Of a stretch of 64,000 nt of DNA, positions 1 through 13,129 are shown in pieces (the stretch's first letter is position 1; each line of letters opens with the position of its first letter). The notes below the pieces were generated by a model that was given only the letters and a program-made list of their open reading frames with translations, was not told where the DNA came from and did no database searches. A program made the translations under genes and the position numbers. This stretch comes from Beaufortia kweichowensis (Eukaryota > Chordata > Actinopteri > Cypriniformes > Gastromyzontidae), in the NCBI GenBank assembly GCA_019155185.1, contig CM032809.1, positions 11,471,512 through 11,535,511 on the forward strand. The letters run 5' to 3'.

Positions 1-708
1 TCTGCTATCATAGTGAATGCTTCCAGTGTTGTCAGCAATATGTTGTTATACACATCTCACGCTGACTGTTCCCTGAGTGTGACCTTGCGTGCAGCGCATC
101 TGCCAAAGAGTGTCTGTAAACTGTTTGCTTTCTCCTTACAGGGGGTCTTCATTCGCTAACTCGCTGATGACATCTGACACGCCACTGATAGGATTTGGAC
201 CTCGTATGCTGGATTAGCCCCATTTGGTTAGCATGGCATTATTCCATTATGAGTCCTGGGAGCCCACCAGCTGATGTCGCGTCTGTCCTGGATGCCTGGA
301 TGAAAACGCAGAAGTGTACGCATCGATGCAATAAAGACGGATCTTGATGCGTCCTCCTCTGACCTCTGAAAGTTAATAATCATTATTTATTCAGTTCATT
401 GAGTTTATTAGATTTTAGGCTTCCCATAAGAAAAGGATATAGTTAAATATAGTTGTGTGCTACTGTGCCATGTCTATCTCTCCACTGATTTTGTTAAATA
501 ATTATTAGTCTGCCAAGAGAAGAGTCGAAGAGATTTGGGAGAGATGTGTTTGGGAGATATTTTCCATATTTTTACACTGTAAGCTTTACACAAAAATCTG
601 AAGGTATATTTTCCATTTTACTCAATTCTGTTTAGTAGATTTAACTACTAAATTAGTCAACAGCCATTACTCAATGACACGCCCCTCTCCCAAACCCCAC
701 CCCCAAAA

Positions 709-815
709 CGTTTTAGATTTATACATTTGACAGACACTTGTCAGTTTACAGTGCATTCGAGCTATACATTTTGTATCAGTACAGTAGACAACAAACCCAC
801 AACCTGCTGCTAATT
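709..815 (-). mobile_element. degenerate SINE copy
   Basis: ATACATTTGACAGACACTTG, TACAGTGCATTCGAGCTATA and AACCCACAACCTGCTGCTAA are in the same order and orientation as the copy at 2170. Confidence 0.5.
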
Positions 816-899
816 TTGCACAATGTTTTTTATATGGTGCACAAGAAAGCATCAAATAAAATTGCAGTAATTGTAAAATGAGACCTACAGCCATATTAC

Positions 900-2169
900 A
901 GAAATCTTCTAACTAAAAATCCTATTTTATCTGAAGCCTAATAATACTATAGGAAGTTCCTTTAATATGACCCCAGAGCATCATGGGTACTTGAGGTGGA
1001 CCCTTTTGTCTTAAGTTATACAACAACCTCATCACTGTGTCAGCGAGCGCTAATAAAATAATTTATATTCATATTTATAATTGTGTATATTTCTATATTT
1101 TTATACTGTATTAATATAAAAACGTGGACATGTCGTGGGTAAAGACGCACGTAGTGAGTTGTAATGTGTGCACAGTCCAAAAAGCACAATGCAGCACAAC
1201 ATTTCTCTTTATGAATCAGTTTTACAGTCTATCTATAAAACTGTGATATCTACAGGATTTGCACCTGCAAGTTTATAGGAAAACACATAAATCTCTAGTT
1301 ACCTTTAGCTGTCAGACAGTGCAACTCTCTATAGGAGCTCCACAGCTGGAGTCAGTCAGCTATAGCAGCGAGCCGAAAGAAAAAGAGATGGACTCAGAAG
1401 TCAGATCCACGCTGCGGAGTTGGCGCTTTACTTCTTGTCCATTTTTAAAGCAACTTTGTGATTTGTATGCCCTGAATAAAATATGACATTAAATAATGTA
1501 AACGTCAACGGACAAAGCTCCTAAACTCCTGAGATACAGGTTACACCGTGATCAGATATTCAGTCCTAGTATAAGGGACCTGTGTACAACACACAGTTTC
1601 CTGTGATCCATATTTTATTGTGTTTGCAGTCCAACAAGGGTGGAATAATTATTCCGGATGAGCCGTGTGAAATATTTAGCAGTGAATTTAATGAAACGCT
1701 GGCGAGAAGAATGTGATACAGTCTTTTTAAAATTAAAAGGATGTTTTGATGTGTGCTGTTTATTTATCACTGTGCTTTACATGGCTTTAGGGCCAATGTT
1801 TTAGTGATGAGACGTGTGTTTATCCTGACAAAGAAGACAGATTGGGAAGTGTGGAGACTTGTGTCTGGTGGAGGCCTTGGCTGGTCCTCATTACTGTAGA
1901 GTCAGGGTCCAACCAGCTCTGTCTTCACAGTCTATACTGTAGCATCATGGTGTGTGTGAGCTTTCTTTATTAGATCTCGCCGGTGGCAATGGAGCTTTCT
2001 AAGGTAAACAACATCTGTAAGAATGCTTCTGTGTCAAAAAGGTCCTGCAACATAAAACAGGTAGATATCTCTTCACAGTTCTTCAGTGGTTCTTTGTAGT
2101 GCCTTATAGGTTGAAGAGGTTTCTTGAGATGAGTATAAGCTACTTTTGAAAATGTTCTTCTCCCAAACA
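900..2169. other. gene desert, AT-rich, no gene seen
   Basis: Mostly AT-rich sequence without a convincing exon. 2040-2160 contains GGTTCTTTGTAGTGCC-type repeat debris. The first 700 bases of the window likewise show nothing beyond short, unsupported frames. Confidence 0.4.
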
Positions 2170-2300
2170 TTTCACATTTATGCATTTGACAGACACAAGT
2201 TATACGTTTTATATCAGTATGTGTGTTCAAAATGAATCAAACCCACAATCTGCTGCTAATGCAGAAACAGAGAAATCTCTAGATCCCGCTTCCCCTTTAA
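2170..2300 (-). mobile_element. degenerate SINE copy
   Basis: TTTATGCATTTGACAGACAC, ATCAGTATGTGTGTTCAAAA and CAAACCCACAATCTGCTGCT follow the order of the fish tRNA/L2-tailed SINE on the minus strand, with heavy decay. Confidence 0.5.
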
Positions 2301-2394
2301 ATGTACTCTTATGCTATATAATAATTACATTTTATCATAATTGTGCTTGCCATGAGACTGTACTGTAATTCAGACAAAAGTTTGTTATTAAATA

Positions 2395-2980
2395 TACAGT
2401 ATCAGTCAAAGGTTTAGAAACACTTAATCACTGTTGTTTAGGGTTTTCCACATTTTAGAATAGTAGTAAACTCATCGAAACCATGAAATAACTGTAACTG
2501 TGGGAATTATGTTGTGACTAAAAGTATCCAAAATAAATGAACACTATGTTATGTTTGATAATCTTCAAAAGTAGTCACACTTTGTCTAGAATTTGTTAAA
2601 TCATACTTTTGACATTTTATCATCCAGTTTATTGAGGTCTCAACCTGAGAAGCTTTTTAAACAGCACTGAAGAATTACTATTTATGCCGGACTCTTATTG
2701 GCTGCTTTTTATTCATTATCAGATTAAGTAATCCATTTCTAAATATATATATTTTTAATATATATATATTATATATGTATAAAAAAAATATATATATATA
2801 TATATATTTATATTTTAATTAACATTTTCAAATTAAATAAATGAGTATATTGGCACAATTATATTTTTGTCCACAAAAGCAATTTTAAACACTGAAATAT
2901 ACACCTTCAGATTAAAATATGTTTTAAGACCATGAGAAACTTTTTTGTCAGTTGTGTCTAAACTTTTGACTGGCACTGTA
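2395..2980 (+). mobile_element. family A Tc1-like MITE, copy 1
   Basis: The element opens TACAGTATCAGTCAAAGGTT and closes with the inverted form (AAACTTTTGACTGGCACTGTA), so both terminal inverted repeats survive. The interior, TTCCACATTTTAGAATAGTA onward, recurs in five other places in this window. It resembles the ends of fish Tc1/mariner elements but contains no transposase frame. The 2740-2815 stretch is an AT-dinucleotide expansion inside the copy. Confidence 0.75.
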
Positions 2981-4655
2981 TATATTAATAAATGATATGT
3001 AGAATATAAAGAAAAGTTCCATTGCCATGAACAATGAGTGAATTTTTGTTCCCTGTTAGTCATGTATAGGAAGGAGTTGATTCACTTTGATTCTCAGAAA
3101 AGTTGTACTCACATACTGTAATTGAGTAAAGATCGCTCTCAATTACTCAATCAATGCAATTACAGACTCTACCAGAGGATGTGTATACATCTCTCTCTAC
3201 TGTATGTAAAGCATTGTTCGCACACTTCTGACCGCTGTTGTGCTGTGTGGTTTGTGTGTGTGACACACACTGACTGACTTTCAATTAAAATCAGATTTAT
3301 TTGTCATTCTTTCAGCCAGCTAGTGTTTACCTCTCGTTCATTTACATCTTGGCACAGAGTCTGGGAGCCGAGCCACTAAAGAAGGTGCGATCTGCTCTCA
3401 TAAATTCCCTGCCACCTGATAAATGTCTGATTCATTTACATTGCACAGACTGAAACAACATGCACTAATGTATACTTAGCCCCAGCAAAACCACTTCCTG
3501 TAAGCTATGGAAGAGAGCAGTCTGCCTCTTAGCTAATGACTGAGGGAACGTCAGAAGTGAGATGAGGACGTGTATCGGGCAAAGCAGGATTTGGTATACA
3601 TGCCTGTTTGTTTTCGAATACCTCTGTGTCATAAAACAGTCATGTGTTCATTTAATATGTGCATTTTGTCCTGGCTCCAAAAAACAGTTTATTAGAAGAG
3701 ATAACTTTCACCCCGCGAGATATTTATTTTTGCATTGGATAATATTTGCAAAATGATGATGATGATGTCACTGGGCTAGCGTTCAAATGTTTCACATTAC
3801 TTATATGCTAAAGAAATGCATTGAGAATTTAAACTGTAAGGTTAAAGAGATCATGGCTTTGAAGTGCTATATGTTAATTTATATTGATTTTAAGTAAGTA
3901 AAGATGGTTGTATTTGTTTGGTCTGGAGCACAGCCAGACTGTGTAAATGATCTGTGCTCCTAATTTCCACTGAGCTATGGCGCGATTATAGCGTTTATCC
4001 ATGAGGCACACATTTTAATGGATTTCTTTCACATTGCATGTCATACCTTGCGGAATAATGCCGAAACACGCTCTCCACCAGAAGCCAAATGCAAAAGTGC
4101 AATATGATTTAATTTTAAAGCTCCACTATTCACAGTGCCTTAAACAGGTCACAGATGATCGAGCCGGGTATGAATATCTGTCATCACTTCCTGGTGATAA
4201 ACGAAGGTATTTACCATAGTTATCATGCTATGATGATGTCAGGAGACCATTGCCTTAGCTAGTGTTTAGAGAAGACGACATGACCAGCATTTAAAAACAC
4301 CTGTGGGTTTTGCCAAAGACATAACACAAGAACTACTATCTGTCAAAACAAGAGCCAGAGAAGCTCTCTCACTCTTTTTAAACACTTTTATCAACTCCCA
4401 GCTCTGTCATACAGCTGTCAATCACTTTAAGAGAGACAACAGCCTCAGGAAAATATCAACGGAAAGTCATACACACATAAACACACATACACACTAGAAT
4501 CACAGAGACAGATCTTTGACTTTCTGCATTAGACAAGCAGAGACTGTTTGTTTTACAGTGACCAATTACCGTTTGTTGTACAAAACAAATATTTTAACCC
4601 TTTAAATTACTTAATTTAATTAATTAATTAAATAGATTACACAACTTTTTTCTCT
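2981..4655. other. gene desert, mixed composition, no gene seen
   Basis: No repeat family of this window and no recognisable exon. 4030-4500 is of balanced composition. Short CACA-rich runs lie at about 4472-4495. Confidence 0.4.
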
Positions 4656-4867
4656 ATTCCACAGGTGAAACGATTAATATTTAATACTTGAATTCTAATC
4701 TAATCATGACAAACTATATATTGATGAAAAAGTCATAACAATACACATAAACAAAAAATATATTTTTAAAATACATAAAATATATAAATTTGTAAAATAA
4801 TACTTAAAAAATTTTAGTAATAGAATTGTGCATTTTCATGTGTATGCTCAATATATGCAGTGACACC
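4656..4867 (+). mobile_element. family B MITE, copy 1
   Basis: Opens near CCACAGGTGAAACGATTAAT, contains AATCATGACAAACTATATAT and closes GCATTTTCATGTGTATGCTC then CAGTGACA. The same blocks recur in the same order at 6177. Confidence 0.65.
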
Positions 4868-6176
4868 AAATGAATTAATTTTATTATGAATTAATAATGA
4901 ATGAATTTTAAGTATGGTACGGTTTTCACGGGTAATGTCAGTTTAACTTCATTTGCCTTCAACCCACTTAAATATACAGTAGGTGGCTAAAGTAACCTGC
5001 AATTTATGTTTTAAACAGAGATGGCGATAGGTTACAGATATGCAGCTTCTCAAAATAAAAACCTGCATGGAAAAGCAGCAAAAATGGACAGAAATGTTGT
5101 CCATTCAAAACAAACAGGTAATAATTCACTTTGTTTCTTTGTAAAATACATACAGTTCTGTTTATAAATATCTATTTGGCGATTTCAGCTCTTGTGCTTT
5201 TATTATGTGCAGTAGAGATCAGTCATTAACTAAATAGACTGTGGGCGGTACATGACTGCAAGCGCTCACAGATCCATATACATGAGTTGAAATATGGACA
5301 GTTTAAATTATAAACAATAGCCATCAGACTAATATCAAAGTGATTTCACAACTGTGATAAATCTCTCCGGATAACCTACATGTGCTGATTAACAATCAAA
5401 GCACTAGCTTAAATGAGAAATGCCATTAACACCACTCTATAGTGCACCTCTATTATAAACGACCATTGGTCCTATCGCTCAAACACTTTCCGAAGCCTGT
5501 CTGGTTACAAGTGCTGATTTAAAGACTTCCGATAGCAGAAGACTTGGTGTGGCTCGAACAATTGAAATGCTTTAAAGCTAATGGGTGACCCCTTATTTAC
5601 AGTGCATGACAGTCCCACAATGCAGTCCTGACACTCTCGCTCCGTTTTTACGGTATTGATTTTCCCCCAACATCTATCATATCAAACCTCTCGCCCTGCA
5701 CGGGAACTACAGACTGCAAAGAGACATGACATCTTAAGTAGGGATGCTGGGTCTGTTCTCATGGCCATTTGGATGCTTGATTCATGGCTTCTGGTGGGCA
5801 TAATGGATGGATTAGCCATCACAGGTAATTCAGTTAGCATCTTCAATACTGTAAGTAAGTGGGGGAGGCGTGTGGTGTCCATTTATGTCAGGTTGTGATT
5901 TCATGTCATGCACTGACAGCCTTTGACCTCTGTTCTGTAAGTTAGTGCTTGGCTTGTTTTTATCCAAGCTTTCTGCTTAGATTTTATGTGTTGTTTGGCA
6001 GTACGAAGATATTTTACCTTTAAGCCCATCAGACTGCTTTATGGTCATGGGATGTCACTGTGCTCCTCCTCAATCCTTTTAAAATTATTGATTTCAGATT
6101 GATTCATAAAGGATGTATATATAACATGTGTCTTTAATTTGTTTGAGTTGCCTTGCTGGTCCAAGCTGGTTTCACT
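4868..6176. other. gene desert with a candidate non-coding conserved block
   Basis: 5440-5840 is repeat-free and of balanced composition in otherwise AT-rich sequence, so it is a candidate regulatory block. Its open frames on both strands lack any family resemblance. Confidence 0.3.
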
Positions 6177-6432
6177 TGTCACCGTTCCACAGGTGGAACA
6201 TTTAATTTTAACATGCATTTAATATTTCATAGTTGAATTCTAATTTAATTATTACAAACTATATATTGATGGAAAATATTTGACAAATTTTCTTAACAAT
6301 AAACAAAAACAAAACAAAAAAAACATGTTAATGTTATTTTAAAAATACCTCAAATTAAAAAAATGTAAAAATTTAATAAATTGTGGTTCGAATAGTGCAT
6401 TTTCATGTGTATATTTAATATGTGCAGTGACA
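6177..6432 (+). mobile_element. family B MITE, copy 2 (best single copy)
   Basis: Opens TGTCACCGTTCCACAGGTGG and closes with ATATGTGCAGTGACAATG, so short terminal inverted repeats of the TTGTCACYG type are visible. The left end holds the imperfect palindrome TTCCACAGGTGGAA. There is no coding capacity. It is inserted among AAGCTGGTTT repeats (6171, 6432 and 6475). Confidence 0.7.
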
Positions 6433-6439
6433 ATGATCA

Positions 6440-7850
6440 GGTAAGCTGGTTTAACAAGTGTCCTATTATGGCCAAGCTGGTTTTAATCAGGTCTAAAAGG
6501 TATTTCATATTGACAACCCAACAACTGGCACCTGAAAATCACTTTGAAACCAGCAAAAAGACCAACATTTTCCCCAGAAGGCTAAGAATATCCCAAAAAG
6601 AACAGCTAAATCTGACCAAAATATTTGTGTTAACAAAAGCCACACTAAGGACGTAGTGGCAAATCTTCGTCACACAATACGGTCTTGACAATCGGCCACT
6701 GTCCCGCCGGCGAGACCTCATGATCTGCATTTGTGTCCCAGGCATCACGCTAATCTCTTCATTAAGTTTACGAGCGGTCAGCCAACATAACTCTTCATGC
6801 GGCGAGCCTTTGTTGTATTGGCGATGAAATCTCTGTAGTATGTTTACCAGTCGTCCTTGTCCTGGGGCCACAGCCAAAGTGGGTAGAATACAACAGAGGA
6901 CAGTGTGTGCTTGTAAATAACACTATTCTTTCGGCATGCCTGCGTGACCGTCGTACTACATGACCTCCCCCACCACACCTCAAAACATTAGCGAGGGCTG
7001 AGGAACCCTCTATGCCCAAGGACTCGTAACCTCCATGAACTGAACGCACTAGTAGTTCCCTCTCATCTCAAAGGGGGTCTGTTAGTTGCACTAAGCTTGT
7101 GTACAACCAGCACACAGCTCTGGGTTTGTTTCTTGTGTAAATTTTGTTCTCGAACAAGCCCTGGTTTTGTGTGTCACAGTCAAGAGAATGGCTTGGTGAC
7201 GGAGGAGAAATAAAGAGCAGACTGTGATGGGTTCTGTCTTTGTGTGGAGATCTGCATTCATGGGCTCATGTGACTCGAACAGCAGGGCCTTTGGTTTGGC
7301 ACGCCGCAAGACCAGCGCATTGTAAATACCCAAATGAGTTTGGATGGCTCATCGCTGTGCTTATTTTCATTCGGTCTGTAGACTTTGCTGTAGTAAAGTG
7401 CCTGGAAGGAAGGGAGATAAAGATTGTAGTTTCTTTAGCGCAATAAGATCATTCAACGTAAAGTAACTTTCACATTCAGAGCTAATCCATACAGAATGAA
7501 CAAATGAGGTTTAGGTATCTGAACTTGTAATACAAGAAAAAACTGATGAAATCAAACGGAACGCAAAGAGGGCCCGACTCGGCTCGCCTCCAGCGAATAT
7601 GCAGTAGCAGATTTGGGATTGGCTTTGTTCTCCTGGCTTCTTTGTCTGGCTCGCTCTGCATGTTGTCTGAGGGCTAACGCTGCTTTAAAACAGAAGTCCT
7701 ACTGGGCTCCAATTAAGACCAGGAGAAGAATTAATGAACAAGTCCTCCAAGTCAGCCTCAGCTTTCAACTGCTCTATTTATCAGACTGCTCAGGGGGACA
7801 CATGGTCTCAATTCAAACCCAGAATTTCTGTCTTCGCTAAATTAAATATG
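6440..7850. other. repeat-poor balanced-GC block, candidate regulatory
   Basis: 6650-7450 and 7560-7830 have higher GC than the surroundings and no recognised repeats. Several overlapping short frames on both strands are chance products of the composition. AATTAATGAAC-type homeodomain-like sites occur at about 7730. Confidence 0.3.
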
Positions 7851-8272
7851 TGTAATTTATGTTTTTATAAACATAGATGACCTTGCCATCAGCTATAGAA
7901 GTTCCAGTCTTTTGAATATCTCTCTCTTTTTACCCATCCTCATTTTCATTGTACTGCATTTCATTTCCCAGCATGCCTAGCAGCCATGTTCAGGTTTCTC
8001 TACTGACTGAAAAAACGATGGTTCGAGGGCAGCTGAGGAAAGAGGGATGCTCCCTGGAGACACAAGCTGTTCAAAGATTGTTCAGAGAAGAGAAAGTCAA
8101 TAGGTGCAACAGACTTTGGTTATTTTCCCTGTAAATGAACTGTTTTATCACCAGCAAGTTTGGATGTTAAAATATTTAGACCAGCATATTGAAATTTTTC
8201 CAATTGTAAGAATATTTGTATGATTCTTTTCATGTTTTAACAAGTTCTGGAGCTAGACACAAAGGTAAATAA

Positions 8273-8717
8273 AATATACTGAAAACGGTTTCTCACTGTT
8301 GTTTAGATTTTTTTCACATTTTAGAATAGTAGTAAACTCATCAAAATAATGAAAAAAAAAAACAATTGTAACTGTACGAAATATGTTGGGACAATATTGA
8401 GATATTTAATCATCTTTAAAAGTAGTCTGTAAAATCATACTCTTGACATTTTATCATCCAGTTTTTTGAGGTTTCAAACTGAGAAGCTTTTTAAACAGCA
8501 CTGAAGAAATCTCTATCTATGCTGGACTCTTATTGGCTGCTTTTTATTCATTATTTGATCCATTTAATCCATTTAGAAAATATTTTTTAATGTAATTTTA
8601 ATTTTCGAATTGAAGGAAATAATAATGTTAAATTGAAAATGTATTGTTTTTGTATATGTATATGTTTTTTGTTTTTTTTGTCAAATGTGTCCAAAGTTTT
8701 GACTGGTACTATACAGA
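8273..8717 (+). mobile_element. family A Tc1-like MITE, copy 2
   Basis: Same orientation and interior as the copy at 2395. It shares TCACTGTTGTTTAG, the ACATTTTAGAATAGTAGTAA segment, GACATTTTATCATCCAGTTT and the right end TTTTGACTGGTACTATA. The left terminus is degraded. Confidence 0.7.
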
Positions 8718-9929
8718 ACACATTTTAAAAAGTTTAAGTGATAAACAACAAAGACATAAAAAGTTTTTACAGGACGTGTTTCAATAAAAGCTCTAAGACT
8801 GAAAGTGACAATAGTTGCAAAGACATCCATAAATCTTTGCATATTCCAAATTATTCCATTATTTTCAATATAGTTTTGTGTTGTTTTCTTTTCTTTTATT
8901 GTTTTTTTATAGATTTCCTTTAAAATGCAAATATTAGCATGAGGTGTATGTATTGGCTGCACGTGCAGCGTTTTGTTCAGTGGATACATTTATACCTGTC
9001 CTCTTCTGTGCAAAGAAACATTATTTAAAGTCACTGACTCACACCTTTTAACGTTCAGCTTTCAGCCTACACCCAAATTTTTCATCAATTTAAATATTCA
9101 TATTGTTGCGTAAACAGAACCGAGCGGTCCGGAGCGCACTTCATACCGAGTCCACAACGGAGTTACCCCTGATGAAGACGGATCCTATCGTTAACTCCAC
9201 ACTCACACAGGGACCCCTCGAGGGACCGTGTAAATGCTAGCGGCCTTCCTCTCCTAATGTGCGTGTCTTTGTAATAGATTGTTTGCCATTTTGAAAAATA
9301 TGCAACCGTGTCTTTTGCCATTTTTTACACCTTTGCATGAGGTACCACCTTCACCATGCATGTCTGCAGCACTAAAAACACAGTCAGTCATGTGTGCTGA
9401 TGCTCACTACCTGCGTCTGTGGCTTATTTATAAATGTCTGTCGCATTCACGTCTGTCGTTTTAGTTTCGTGTAACTAACCTTAGTTGAGCTTTTACGCTT
9501 TCTGCACACGAGCGAGCCGGGGCCGAGCGCCCGAACCCAACCTAGTTATCCCAGAAACCTCGCCGATCACTGCTGTTTGTGTCAAGCTGTCAGATTCTCC
9601 AGCAGTACGGCGGAAAGAAGGAAACACTCTCTTGTCTTTTTGGTTTGTTTGTTTCCTTTTTTGCAATCAATACGGCCGCTGTTTCTTTACAAGGCTGTCA
9701 GAAGTCTGTCAACAGTTGATACCTAATATTCTGATTTCATTACCTCCCCCTGTGCTGGCCCTCCATAGATGGGCTGCTCGATATTGGCAAACAAAGCTCA
9801 CAGTGTTTCTTATTCATATTGGGACACTGTTCTATTACCTCAAAAAAAAAGGCAGTTGCTGGTTTTATAAGCTCTGACTCTAGGAGAGAGGAATGAGGTA
9901 ATGCAGGAGGAGAGAAGAAGCTGATAAAG

Positions 9930-9932
<3 letters not shown>
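8718..9932. other. no gene seen; balanced block at 9110-9250 and 9480-9840
   Basis: The left part is AT-rich. 9110-9250 and 9480-9840 are CpG-bearing and repeat-free. No splice-consistent coding frame was found. Confidence 0.3.

Positions 9933-9998
<66 letters not shown>
9933..9998. repeat. (CT)n microsatellite, 66 bp
   Basis: An uninterrupted CT dinucleotide run. Confidence 0.97.
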
Positions 9999-10001
<3 letters not shown>

Positions 10002-12204
10002 ACCCTTACCCGCCGTCTTTTTTCGCTCCCTCTATCTCCAGGGCACAGACACAGGTACAAAAGAATCACAAATTGTTTTTGGCCGGGGCCCAAGTAAGCC
10101 AATCACTGTCTAACCCGGAGTGATCTCATTCCTATTAAGACCATTTGTTCCGTTCTAAATCCAATATCTGTACTGTCAGTAATAATGTAATTTCAGAGGA
10201 GCGCGGGCAAAGGGAGAGAGGACAAAATAACTGGGGACGTCGGCATGCTGCTGTAGACTTTGTTTATATCATAGGAACAAACCACAGGATGTGCGGTTGT
10301 ATTCAGATGTATGAAGGTGACACAGACGTGAGGAGCTTGATGGACACTCTTCTGAAAGTGCTCTAAGCGTTTTTCTACCTGACTGACAAATTACATCTGA
10401 CTCTTTGACAGTCTTAGGCCGTGAAAAGAAACAAATAAGCGGAGAGGCTTGGATTTTTTTGGCCAGTTAAAAAATTAGAAGTGCTTTCTGTCAGTCAGGT
10501 TTGCTGACATCTGGTTGGCTGACAGGTCTTTAAGAGGGCGGGGTTTTGGATATAGCAACGTCTGTTCGGTGTTAAATGAATGGTGCAAGTTAAGAGTCGA
10601 CTGGTTAGTTTTGGCGGTTTGCCACTGCTGGTAGAAAATTACATCATGATGTGAGCAGTATGTTTTTTTATTGACTATCGATTATGTTTTTTTACTGGCA
10701 GCGGTCTTTTTACGCAGATATATTGGCCTCATCATGATGAGTTTATAAACCATTGGAAAGCTTGCATTTCCGTTCTGTGCCATTCACATGCGTATGACTG
10801 GAAGTCAACATAACAAAAAAAGTCTATTGTGACCACGGCATTATTAGAAATACACTACACAAACTTTTTTTGTGTTATTCTGTCTATAAAATGACACTGT
10901 ATTACATTAGATGGTTAACCATTTCACCTTTTTTATTGTCTGGTGTTTTATAATACAGTGTAGTCAGTCACATGACATTCATGGTTAATGAAATTGTACT
11001 GAATGAACTATGACAGAAACCACTTTATTTACAGTAAATCTGGCACAAATGAGCAAAATGGCTCAAAAATCTTTAAAAAAATACAATAATAAAGTATTAT
11101 CCTTCATTTGGAGTTTGTGTAAATAGGTCCACTTTCCCATCGTTTCTATGTTCTTACTGGAAGAAGAAGATGTTAGCTGTCTAAACCTCATGGACTGGCC
11201 TGACTAAACACCTATCACCTACAGCATAAATATTTCATTCTATCAGTCACTCACTGTCAGCTGTACAGCAATCCCCAGATGTTGCATCAAAAGTTGGCTT
11301 TAATATCTCTTCACATTCTTGACATTTCTTCAGCTTATATTGGTCTCGGTGCAGAGCTGTATCTGCAGGCATCTCCCGTGGCGGCGTGTTAATTGCGGGC
11401 AGCTCGCTTATATCTACGCGCATGATCAATAGTGATTTCCCAGAGTACCTGGTAAATCATGGAAAAAGTCAAACAAACATGTGTGTAAACAAACTCAGCA
11501 GAACTCAACTCAAACACAGCACATATGAATTGGCTTCTCCAAGGACCTTTTCAGAAATAATGCTTTTGTTGGAAGAAATTTTGCAGATATTCTTTTAGGA
11601 CCTGTTTGCAAACGTTTTGATTACTCTTCAAATTTCCGAACATGCACTCCTTTTGTAATTCGATCTCTAAAATGTATTCACTCAGCATTTGTACTGTTCA
11701 GAATTGATTGGTAGATAATATGTAGCTTGTCGTGCTGGTATGAATTGAAGTGGCGTGTGGTCTGTAGAGTTTTGAGCTGCTGTAATCGACCCTGTGACTC
11801 GCAGGTCTCGAGCGGTGCTTTAATAGCAGCGCTGGGGCTTAAAGTCTTTGTAATTGCTGTTTAACACATTTTCATTTGGCTGCTACTTTACATGCTGACC
11901 GGTCAATTACAATTAGAACCTTAAGTCTCGTACTTAGTTAATGGTAGCAAGAGAAACTAGTTAGCTAAATGAAGGATAAATATTCCTAATGTCTAAGTCC
12001 TTTATTTGTGGTTTTAATTCATGTTGTTGATTAACACAGACAAAGATTTCATCCTTCAGTTTGTATTCACAGTTGTAAGGAGTAATGAACTGGAAATGTG
12101 TTTATTATTAAATAGACTAATAGATTGTGAAGCTTGTATTTACTGTTATTTTTTATTAAACATTTACATAATTTACATAACCCCAGGTGTAAAATTCTCT
12201 AAAT
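9999..12204. other. gene desert, no gene seen
   Basis: Unique sequence without a recognisable exon. 10,470-10,760 and 11,760-11,960 are of balanced composition. Confidence 0.3.
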
Positions 12205-12550
12205 CAGTGTTTTTTAACCTATGGGCTGCAAGGGTATTGCTGGGGAGGCGTCAATATTTAGCATTTTATTGATGTAAATATTAATTCTATTAAAATATGT
12301 TAAAAATCATAATTTATTATGCAATTAACCATAGAAAATATTTATTTTCTGTTATCTTATTTGCTGTTTATTTGTTTAGTTCAGTTTGTTTTATTATTCT
12401 CTTAAAATTATTTAATCATAAGTAATGCATAATAAATATAATATACAATCAATAATATAATAAAAAATAATTTTAAAAATAATAATAATAATCAGTTCCA
12501 CGGAAGCTTATATGTTTGGTTGTGTGGGCCGATCTGCGATCTGTAAATTT
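12205..12550. mobile_element. possible hAT-like remnant
   Basis: CAGTGTTTTTTAACCTATGG resembles the CAGTG..TCAACC terminus typical of hAT elements. AT-rich sequence follows and the matching right end was not found, so the limits are approximate. Confidence 0.3.
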
Positions 12551-13129
12551 TAGGGTATTTATGTCCTTTAAGTGGTCTGAACTCAAATTATATTAAACTG
12601 ACATTTTCTGTAAAATCGTACCCGACAGCTCAACTTATGAATCTTTATTCTAAGCTTACCGTACCAAATTGCGGTAAGGTAAGAAGATTATATACATGCT
12701 AAACCGTTTTTCGTTTATTTTTAACCAAAAAAGTTACAAATTGTATAGCTTTAGGATGACACTATTCTTCTGGGAGGTTGTGCATTACTGACATGGGTGG
12801 AGTTTGCTAAATATTTAAATTTAAATTTAAAAATTTAAATTTAATTTTTTTGTATAGTTATGTTTTATCCATTCCATGTACATTCCTTGTATTGGACGTT
12901 AATTCCAAGTGAAAGTAATCAGGTTTACTTTTCATTCGCTGGCCATAATATTGTATTCTGGCCAAGACTGGATGCATTTTAGTTCAGCAAGAAAAAAGTG
13001 GAATTTGAATTTTGCAAAGTAAAAAATTATGTTCAGGTGGCTCTAAAACTGGTTTCTCAAATGTTGAATAGCTCTAGTCTAACAGCAACTTCCAGAAGTG
13101 TAATAAGCTGAATGATTCACATTCGATGA